A DNA stretch of 11,070 nucleotides from a bacterium Ga0077546 (GTDB lineage Bacteria > Cyanobacteriota > Vampirovibrionia > Obscuribacterales > Obscuribacteraceae): positions 1 to 11,070 of the forward strand of contig LNEX01000046.1 of the NCBI GenBank assembly GCA_001464165.1. Reading direction: 5' to 3'. Both the position numbers and the translations under genes were made by a program. Below, piece by piece: positions 6,754 through 11,070 of this stretch; position 1 is the first letter of the stretch, and every line of letters starts with the position of its first letter. The notes under the pieces were generated by a model. It was given only the letters and a program-made list of their open reading frames with translations. It was not told the DNA's origin and made no database searches.

Positions 6754-6971
6754 AGATTGCTCCCCCGAGAATAAAACCTCTTTAAATCAGTCAAATAAAG
6801 CCGTATAAGTGGGCAATGATGACATATTTGTGCCTCATTGAGACTTTAGGGACCAGAACCAGACTTGCCCATGGCAATCATCAAGAGTTAGTTTTTGCCA
6901 AGGGTTTGAAAGGGCTGCGGCTGCTAGAATAGCTCAGTCTTGTATAAGTATTTCCGGGGGACTTCATAGTC
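6754..6971. promoter_or_regulatory. Divergent intergenic region with repeated TTGCC/GGCAA half-sites
   Basis: This 218-base gap separates the phosphatase (leftward) and the patatin gene (rightward). It carries four copies of TTGCC or its complement: GGCAA at 6812-6816, an inverted pair TTGCC-CAT-GGCAA at 6865-6877, and TTGCC at 6895-6899. TAGAAT (6925-6930) and TATAAG (6943-6948) are -10-like elements for the rightward gene, but neither has a good -35 at normal spacing, so activator dependence is possible. No terminator or small gene is evident. Confidence 0.35.
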
Positions 6972-8078
6972 ATGAAGGCAGCGTCATTATTTGCAGGTAT
7001 CTGCGCTCTCACATTTTCCTTAAGCTCTACTCAGATAGCTTTAGCGCTTCCTGACAAGAGTATTGAACCTACAACTTCAGCTGCCACGCCCTCGACTAGC
7101 GACAAAAATTCAGTTGTAGAGACCGAAGTTAGAACAACTACGGCAACGACACTAAATTCGACCCACACAGATGAAGAAGTAGTAACAACCAAGAAAAAAC
7201 GTCCTCGCATAGGCCTAGCGCTCGGTGGTGGTGGCGCCCGTGGTGCAGCCCATGTAGGCGTTATGAAAGTCCTGCTTGAGGAAGGCATACCAATCGATAT
7301 GATTGCCGGAACCAGCATCGGTTCTGTCGTTGGCGGCCTCTACGCCGCTGGCTATTCAATCGACGATCTCGCCGTCAAATTTGACGATTCAGAATTGATG
7401 AAAAACTTTATGACCGTTGGCCTCGGAGTGAGGCTAGCAGTTGCTCCAATTATGTTTATGCCAAGACTGGTTGGCTACCACCCATACGATGGCCTATACA
7501 GAGGAGTCAAATTCCGCAAATATGCCAACAAATTGGCCGGAGAAAACACCGAAATCAGCAAGCTATCAATTCCTTTTGCTGCCGTAGTAACAGACTTAGT
7601 CGACGGCAACAGTCATCGCTTGACCTCAGGTGATCTCGGCACAGCCTTGCAGGCCAGTACAGCGGTTCCTGGCTTAAGAAAGCCCGTAGAAATTGGCGAT
7701 CACCTTTACTGCGATGGTGGCCTGATCAACAACTTACCCGTCAATCACGTACGAGAAATGGGTGCTGATTTCATCATCGCCGTTAACATCGACGAGCACT
7801 TACGCGAAGTGCCCCTTAAAACCTTCAGGAAAGCCGGTTCAGTGAGCAAGCAAGCTCTAAAAATTCAGCTCTACAACATTGACAAAAAGGCCAATGAAAC
7901 AGCCGACATAACGATTCACCCCAACACAGACGGTATTTCGCTTATCTCGCGCAACAGTAAAGACGGCAACAGGGGCCTAGCAAGTGGCATAGAAGCAGCC
8001 AAACAAGCAATGCCAGAGCTTAAGCGCAAACTGGCTTTGCTGGGAATAACACCAACTAAAATGGTTAAAGCAGACTAG
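6972..8078 (+). CDS. Exported patatin-like phospholipase (RssA/PNPLA type)
   Basis: This 368-residue protein has a Sec signal peptide at 1-25 (cut after ALA) and a Thr/Ser-rich linker to about residue 78. The patatin domain spans about 79-280. It has the Gly-rich oxyanion loop LALGGGGARGAAHVGV, the nucleophile elbow GTSIG with Ser115, and the dyad Asp248 in YCDGGLINNLPV. These are complete Ser-Asp dyad motifs, so lipid acyl hydrolase activity is likely, in the periplasm or outside. The C-terminal 90 residues are helical and Lys-rich, with no transmembrane beta-barrel domain of the type V autotransporter kind. The start is ATG 6972 with GGGGGA about ten bases upstream. The next gene follows 17 bases after the stop, so they are probably co-transcribed. 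Substrate may be the cell's own envelope lipid or that of neighbours. Confidence 0.88.
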   Translation: MKAASLFAGICALTFSLSSTQIALALPDKSIEPTTSAATPSTSDKNSVVETEVRTTTATTLNSTHTDEEVVTTKKKRPRIGLALGGGGARGAAHVGVMKVLLEEGIPIDMIAGTSIGSVVGGLYAAGYSIDDLAVKFDDSELMKNFMTVGLGVRLAVAPIMFMPRLVGYHPYDGLYRGVKFRKYANKLAGENTEISKLSIPFAAVVTDLVDGNSHRLTSGDLGTALQASTAVPGLRKPVEIGDHLYCDGGLINNLPVNHVREMGADFIIAVNIDEHLREVPLKTFRKAGSVSKQALKIQLYNIDKKANETADITIHPNTDGISLISRNSKDGNRGLASGIEAAKQAMPELKRKLALLGITPTKMVKAD

Positions 8079-8095
8079 CTCAGGAGGCAACAATC

Positions 8096-8470
8096 GTGGA
8101 CCCAGAAAAAAAACCACTCAAGAAATCGCTCCAAGAATCTCTCAGAGAAACCCTCACGAAATCTTATCCCGATCCCAAAAAAGTGCTTACCCTTGAGCCC
8201 GAAACCCTCGGTCATCATATCTTGCATGTTCTGCACCTAACGAACGAGCCGCACACAAAGAGACAAGAAGTAGCAGAACATCTAGCATCAGATTATCATC
8301 CAGACTTTCAAAAAGAAGTACGACAGGCCGTGGACAAAGCCTTAGGCTGGCTTGTAGAGCAGACTTTGCTCGGAGCTACTCCATACGACCAAGATCTCTT
8401 ATACGTCACTACCCACGGCAAGGAAACCGCTGAAGGCTATCAACCAGAGCATCCCTCAAGTATTGGCTAG
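8096..8470 (+). CDS. Small hypothetical protein, possible winged-helix fold
   Basis: This 124-residue protein uses a GTG start at 8096 with AGGAGG seven bases upstream, a near-perfect ribosome-binding site. The N-terminus is Lys-rich and polar (residues 1-35). Residues 36-85 look helical (LGHHILHVLHLTN, then RQEVAEHLASDYHPDFQKEV). Residues 82-114 (LGWLVEQTLLGATPYDQDLL, YVTTHGKETAEG) resemble the last helix and wing of a winged-helix module: a hydrophobic helix, an L-L-G turn, a strand and THGKE. It has no signal peptide and no Cys. It follows the phospholipase by 17 bases and is probably in its operon. Function is unknown, and a regulatory or scaffold role is conceivable. The winged-helix reading rests on pattern only. 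Confidence 0.65.
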   Translation: MDPEKKPLKKSLQESLRETLTKSYPDPKKVLTLEPETLGHHILHVLHLTNEPHTKRQEVAEHLASDYHPDFQKEVRQAVDKALGWLVEQTLLGATPYDQDLLYVTTHGKETAEGYQPEHPSSIG

Positions 8471-8527
8471 TTAGATCTTCGCTGCTGAGCCGGAAACAAC
8501 CGGAATTACAGGGTCGTCAATACACTC

Positions 8528-8542
8528 CTCTCGCCGCGAGGG
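8528..8542 (+). promoter_or_regulatory. Hairpin that would hide the ribosome-binding site of the 8546 gene
   Basis: CTCTCG (8528-8533) can pair with CGAGGG (8537-8542), with one T-G wobble and a CCG loop. The 3' arm contains the GAGGG Shine-Dalgarno sequence, four bases before ATG 8546. A stem this small with a three-base loop may be only modestly stable, but its position would limit initiation unless opened by an upstream ribosome or a factor. Confidence 0.35.
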
Positions 8543-8545
8543 CTA

Positions 8546-9241
8546 ATGAGCTTACCTTCAATCGACGACTGGCTCAGTCTCAAAGATTGGCAATTCGAAT
8601 TGCATTTAGAAGAAGGCGACAGTAGCAAGCACCACTGGCTATTTTCCCCCGAATTAGCGGCCATAAATGTGCTTGATTCGATTGAACTGCCTTCTGAATT
8701 TTGCCTACTTATGACACAGTATGACGGTAATAACGCCAGTTACATGTACGGTTCATTGCCTGGTTGGATGGTTTGCGGCAACGCTTGCCTCAGCCCCCAG
8801 CTCAGCAAACTGCCAGACATCAATGATGGGGCCGATTACGCTCTGATGATTGTCGACAAACAGAAGAACAGAACAGAACTTGAGCCGCTTTTGCTAGGTT
8901 TTAGGGACCACTATGGCCAACCTTCAAAAAATCAAAACTTTGAGATGTTTGAAAAGAAAATTGAAGAGATTAATCCATATCTTTATCTATCTTATGCGTC
9001 GGGAAAGCGCGGAGACGGTGTTTTTATAATTTCCCGGGGGCAAAAGACCATTGCTGCATTTCTCAAAAGCGAGGCGGCCTCATCACTTGCAGAAACATCA
9101 CGGAAGCAAATCACTAGACATAGACAATTGCTATGGCGTGCCTTGGGTCCAGAATCTGGACCAGAAGACTGCACCGAGCACGATTGCACACGGAAACGCA
9201 CGCCCGTAAGCAAGAAGTGCTTTCTTCATTTGAACCCATGA
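8546..9241 (+). CDS. Unrecognised cytoplasmic protein with C-terminal Cys/His knuckle
   Basis: This 231-residue protein starts at ATG 8546 behind GAGGG. It has no signal peptide or membrane segment. The body (1-180) is a mixed alpha/beta protein. IELPSEFCLLMTQYDGNNAS (47-66) is faintly like the LP-x-x-[FY]-x-x-hydrophobic...DG motif of SUKH domains, but nothing else confirms this. Residues 181-205 form a basic helix. The tail holds C209-x4-C214-x10-C225-x2-H228, a compact metal-knuckle pattern (DCTEHDCTRKRTPVSKKCFL, then H). I have an impression of similar C-x4-C...C-x2-H tails on other bacterial proteins, probably zinc sites, but cannot name a family. The gene follows the 8096 gene by 75 bases and precedes the zinc-ribbon gene by 6 bases. 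Function is unknown. Confidence 0.65.
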   Translation: MSLPSIDDWLSLKDWQFELHLEEGDSSKHHWLFSPELAAINVLDSIELPSEFCLLMTQYDGNNASYMYGSLPGWMVCGNACLSPQLSKLPDINDGADYALMIVDKQKNRTELEPLLLGFRDHYGQPSKNQNFEMFEKKIEEINPYLYLSYASGKRGDGVFIISRGQKTIAAFLKSEAASSLAETSRKQITRHRQLLWRALGPESGPEDCTEHDCTRKRTPVSKKCFLHLNP

Positions 9242-9247
9242 TTAGCC

Positions 9248-9436
9248 ATGCTTGAAGAACACTTCTTTACCTGTCCATACTGTTGGGAGAAGATCTCCAT
9301 GCTGCTTGATCTAACAGGGGGCGAACAGACATATGTTGAAGATTGTGAGGTCTGCTGCAATCCAATTAGTATTTATTATGACGTGGATAATGGCGCGATT
9401 ACATCATTCCAGACCGAGACTAGCGGCCAGATGTAG
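9248..9436 (+). CDS. CPXCG-motif cysteine-rich small protein (zinc ribbon)
   Basis: This 62-residue protein carries two knuckles: C9-P-Y-C12 and C33-E-V-C36 (followed by C37). The context HFFTCPYCWEKISMLLDLTG and QTYVEDCEVCCNPISI matches, as I recall it, the CPXCG-motif-containing cysteine-rich family, found widely in Gram-negative bacteria and of unknown function. The four Cys most likely bind zinc. The length is typical for the family and the acidic C-terminus (YYDVDNGAITSFQTE) is normal. The start is ATG 9248, six bases after the stop of the previous gene, without a clear Shine-Dalgarno site, which suggests coupled translation. The stop lies 23 bases from the convergent gene ending at 9460. 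Confidence 0.85.
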   Translation: MLEEHFFTCPYCWEKISMLLDLTGGEQTYVEDCEVCCNPISIYYDVDNGAITSFQTETSGQM

Positions 9437-9459
9437 GTACCACCACCATTACTTCGCAG

Positions 9460-9999
9460 TCACAAAAATGTTGCTTCCCTGACCACTTTAACCTTAGTCT
9501 TGCCAGTGCTTAAATCAAGGGCAATCTCTATAGTTCCCGCCTGATTGCGCCATGTTTTGGTAGCCTGATCAACTGAGTTTAAGTGCAAAGTATCATCAAA
9601 ATTTGGTCCAATAATGTCAATTTCACCATCAAGGCGAAAATGGAAAATCACCTGACTTTCCTCACTAGGACCAACTCTAAAAAAGCCGCCCTGGTCTGTA
9701 GTTTGCGTAAACGAACTATTGGCACCAAAAACCGTCAAATCACCGTTTAGGTGATGAATTTTTCCGATCCCATCGCCAAAGTCTACACGAACATCTTTGG
9801 CAATTCGGCGACCAAATAAAGAGAAGTCTGATTGCCCCTCAATCTGTGCAGAAGCAGGACGACTTCCGTAGACAACATCAAACAAATTATCGGCTAGATT
9901 CTTTACAGCACCACTAGAAGTCTCTTTGCCCTCCAGCTCGTCAGCTAACGAATCAAAACTAAAACTAAGTGATTGCTTACCAGATTCAGGTTCGGCCAT
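9460..9999 (-). CDS. Hypothetical beta-rich cytoplasmic protein
   Basis: From ATG 9999 this is 179 residues (183 if the GTG at 10011 is used; neither has a strong ribosome-binding site, and the ATG has GAAG close by). There is no signal peptide and no Cys. Residues 1-60 are acidic and helical (SFDSLADELEGKETSSGAVK). From about residue 60 the sequence is a run of short strands: IAKDVRVDFGDGIGKIHHLN, DLTVFGANSS, GGFFRVGP, VIFHFRLDGEIDIIGPNFDD, then GTIEIALDLSTGKTKVKVV. This suggests a beta-sandwich or beta-solenoid-like fold. I recognise no family and propose no activity. A TATAAT lies at 10099-10104 on this strand, about 100 bases upstream, next to a 7-base direct repeat. Confidence 0.65.
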   Translation of the reverse strand: MAEPESGKQSLSFSFDSLADELEGKETSSGAVKNLADNLFDVVYGSRPASAQIEGQSDFSLFGRRIAKDVRVDFGDGIGKIHHLNGDLTVFGANSSFTQTTDQGGFFRVGPSEESQVIFHFRLDGEIDIIGPNFDDTLHLNSVDQATKTWRNQAGTIEIALDLSTGKTKVKVVREATFL

Positions 10000-10098
10000 A
10001 ACTTCAGCCACTCACCAATACAGCGGTACCCGCTAGACTTCTCATGCCCAATCAATAAACACTCAAACCACTGAGGCACATTCAGCCTAACACCTACC

Positions 10099-10122
10099 AT
10101 TATAGACTTCTAGTCAGACTTC
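10099..10122 (-). promoter_or_regulatory. TATAAT with adjoining AGACTTC direct repeat
   Basis: On the minus strand a perfect TATAAT (10104-10099) directly follows two copies of GAAGTCT, at 10122-10116 and 10110-10104, with a 12-base period, about one helical turn. No good -35 exists at 16-18 bases. Repeats in place of a -35 are typical of activator-dependent promoters, such as those using response regulators of the PhoB type. Which activator would act here cannot be told. Confidence 0.4.
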
Positions 10123-10221
10123 ACACCGAGGGAAAGACCAACTTTGCGCCAGCCGACCTTAATTTGGGCCTCACTGAAACATAAATTACCCACTGTCCAA
10201 AGTCATAACATGAAGGTAGGC

Positions 10222-10710
10222 TCAAGCGCTAGCTTGACTACTCTCATGACCACCCCTATCACCAGCAGAAGTCGCTTCGCCAAAGTCGGCCGAATAGCCG
10301 AACTGAACATTGCGCTTTTTCAAGGTGGTTTGGGCTCTGTGGCAAATATAAGGGTTGGAATCTTCAAGCAGCGAACTCAACACCTCCATGTTGACTACAT
10401 AGCTCTCGGCCACGGCGTATCGCACATCATCACAACTGTCTTGAGCCAGCTTCCAATGCAAATCGGTTGACGTTTGATGATTATCCACTACAGCAGCGCG
10501 AATCTCGGGATCTAAATGGGTAGAAAGGACAGTCAAGAGTTCAACCGATACACGTGGGTGCTCGGCCGCACGTCTGACCAAGCCGCGGCAACCTGTACTA
10601 ACAATTACTTCAAGATCATGAGTTGGGGTATCTGGGTCATTGACTGCCATCCACTGCCGTCCTTTAAGGTCTTTGTCGCAGTTGGAAGCTGAATTATCGT
10701 TTTGGGACAT
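10222..10710 (-). CDS. LRV/HEAT-like repeat protein
   Basis: Starting at ATG 10710, with GAGG six bases upstream, this is a 162-residue protein. Residues 42-131 contain three to four helical repeats of 25-26 residues: RGLVRRAAEHPRVSVELLTV, PEIRAAVVDNHQTSTDLHWK, DDVRYAVAESYVVNMEVLSS and a last YICHRAQTTLKK. The [VI]-R-x-A-[VA] followed by a five-residue turn and an L-x-x-L helix is the leucine-rich-repeat-variant (LRV) pattern, close to HEAT repeats. Such arrays bind proteins. The N-terminal Cys cluster of the classic Fe-S LRV protein is absent. The C-terminus (132-162) is Gly/Ser/Glu-rich and probably disordered. The frame extends upstream to a TTG at 10851, but that codon overlaps a TATAAT, so ATG 10710 is preferred. 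The partner is unknown. Confidence 0.7.
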   Translation of the reverse strand: MSQNDNSASNCDKDLKGRQWMAVNDPDTPTHDLEVIVSTGCRGLVRRAAEHPRVSVELLTVLSTHLDPEIRAAVVDNHQTSTDLHWKLAQDSCDDVRYAVAESYVVNMEVLSSLLEDSNPYICHRAQTTLKKRNVQFGYSADFGEATSAGDRGGHESSQASA

Positions 10711-10850
10711 CTGGGCCTCATTGGAGTTGTTACAACGGGACACCCAAGACTTGCTAATAAATGCCCAGAAAATCGAACGCATAACACGGACCAGCAGCAG
10801 TCCGCATCCAGATGACGCCGTAAACAGTTTGAATCTCACCCAACGCTGCA

Positions 10851-10856
10851 ATTATA
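10851..10856 (-). promoter_or_regulatory. TATAAT -10 element upstream of the LRV-like gene
   Basis: A perfect minus-strand TATAAT, inside ATTATAAT, lies about 140 bases before ATG 10710. The -35 region (TCTCAC at 17 bases) is poor. If used, it gives a leader of about 135 bases and excludes the upstream TTG at 10851 as a start. Confidence 0.35.
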
Positions 10857-10908
10857 ATGATGCAAGAAATGATGTGAGAAATGAGCACGATCTAGGCCAA
10901 TTTAGTTT

Positions 10909-10938
10909 TTGCTTGTTACGATATCTCTACAGTAGATC
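10909..10938 (+). promoter_or_regulatory. Candidate promoter for the 11017 gene
   Basis: TTGCTT (10909-10914) and TAGATC (10933-10938) are spaced by 18 bases. Both match the sigma70 consensus only in part. The start point near 10945 would place the two leader hairpins at the very beginning of the transcript. Confidence 0.3.
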
Positions 10939-10946
10939 TAAGCAAG

Positions 10947-10992
10947 CCTCTTGCCTAGAGGGGTTTACCAATAATTTTCCAGTGCAAACCCC
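10947..10992 (+). promoter_or_regulatory. Leader with two overlapping, mutually exclusive hairpins
   Basis: Stem A pairs CCTCT (10947-10951) with AGAGG (10957-10961). Stem B pairs GGGGTTT (10960-10966) with AAACCCC (10986-10992), seven exact pairs over a 19-base loop. They share two G residues (10960-10961), so both cannot form fully at once. Stem B ends nine bases before the AGGAAAGG ribosome-binding site of the 11017 gene. A switch or attenuator is possible; an operator is the simpler alternative. Confidence 0.35.
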
Positions 10993-11016
10993 AGCAAACA
11001 AGGAAAGGAAAGCTTC

Positions 11017-11070
11017 GTGAATAAAGGCTCTAGAGTTAGAATCTGTGGACTTGCCACACTAATTTCCACT
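11017..11070 (+). CDS. Start of an exported protein, cut by the window edge
   Basis: A GTG at 11017 follows AGGAAAGG at 11001-11008 with eight bases between, an excellent ribosome-binding site. The 18 codons in the window read MNKGSRVRICGLATLIST, a basic N-terminus turning hydrophobic, as at the start of a Sec or lipoprotein signal peptide. The frame is open to the edge. Nothing about the mature protein can be said. The long gap upstream and the promoter-like elements support a real gene start. Confidence 0.55.
   Translation, partial: MNKGSRVRICGLATLIST

Larger units (their letters stand above)
10711..11016. other. Divergent intergenic region
   Basis: This stretch separates the LRV-like gene (leftward) and the gene starting at 11017 (rightward). 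The frames open across it have no gene-like features. The palindrome ATTATAAT at 10851-10858 offers a -10 in both directions. A promoter-like pair and two competing hairpins near 10909-10992 serve the rightward gene. No tRNA, transposon end or small gene is seen. Confidence 0.5.

Noticed and set aside
6753..6790. TTGACT-15-TATTCT as a promoter for the phosphatase gene
   Set aside because: The spacing is too short, and the start point would fall on the ribosome-binding site.
10222..10237. Palindrome TCAAGC-GCTA-GCTTGA at the stop codon of the LRV-like gene
   Set aside because: Short arms, no T-run in either direction; probably chance.
10711..10851. N-terminal extension of the LRV-like protein from TTG 10851
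   Set aside because: The TTG overlaps a TATAAT, the segment has no conserved look, and ATG 10710 has its own GAGG site.
10640..11020. Plus-strand open frame of 126 codons
   Set aside because: It is antisense to the LRV-like gene start, then crosses the intergenic hairpins; no ribosome-binding site or gene-like composition.

Overview
The window is bacterial DNA of moderate GC content, about half by eye. Genes are densely packed on both strands, mostly behind AGGAGG/GGGGGA-type Shine-Dalgarno sites, with ATG, GTG and TTG starts. Many products carry Sec signal peptides or a lipobox, which points to a Gram-negative-type cell. No ribosomal, tRNA or housekeeping gene is present, so lineage cannot be fixed. 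The mix is a WG-repeat lipoprotein, an ankyrin-SUKH protein, LRV-like repeats, a Gly-rich surface protein and its NTF2-like partner. It recalls Candidatus Obscuribacterales/Melainabacteria or planctomycete-type environmental genomes. That is an impression from memory, not a search result. I see no transposase, integrase, tRNA, rRNA or CRISPR array.

Layout. A WG-repeat lipoprotein (1-424, minus, cut by the window edge) diverges from a small secreted basic protein (536-814, plus). A tightly coupled minus-strand pair follows (822-3065): a secreted SnoaL/NTF2-like plus lipocalin-like protein, then a secreted Gly-rich protein with a conserved C-terminal domain. Divergent from this pair is a SUKH (SMI1/KNR4) protein with C-terminal ankyrin-like repeats (3195-4007, plus). 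It converges on a YbjQ-family gene (4024-4398, minus) whose natural N-terminus seems to lie in another frame. Next come a DHH-superfamily-like phosphoesterase (4593-5597, minus) with an unusual motif order and an exported HAD phosphatase (5716-6753, minus). Divergent from the phosphatase is a plus-strand run: an exported patatin-like phospholipase (6972-8078), a small possible winged-helix protein (8096-8470), an unrecognised protein with a C-terminal Cys/His knuckle (8546-9241) and a CPXCG zinc-ribbon protein (9248-9436). Two minus-strand genes follow: an unrecognised 179-residue protein and an LRV-like repeat protein. The window ends in the signal-peptide start of another plus-strand gene at 11017.

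How they fit together. The envelope theme is strong, with a lipoprotein, five exported proteins and probably a sixth at the right edge. The clearest functional unit is the 822-3065 pair, where the stop of the first gene forms part of the ribosome-binding site of the second. I find no complete multi-gene defence or biosynthetic system. The best leads are that secreted pair, the motif order of the DHH-like protein, the split YbjQ gene, the Cys/His tail at 9170-9229 and several candidate control structures between genes.
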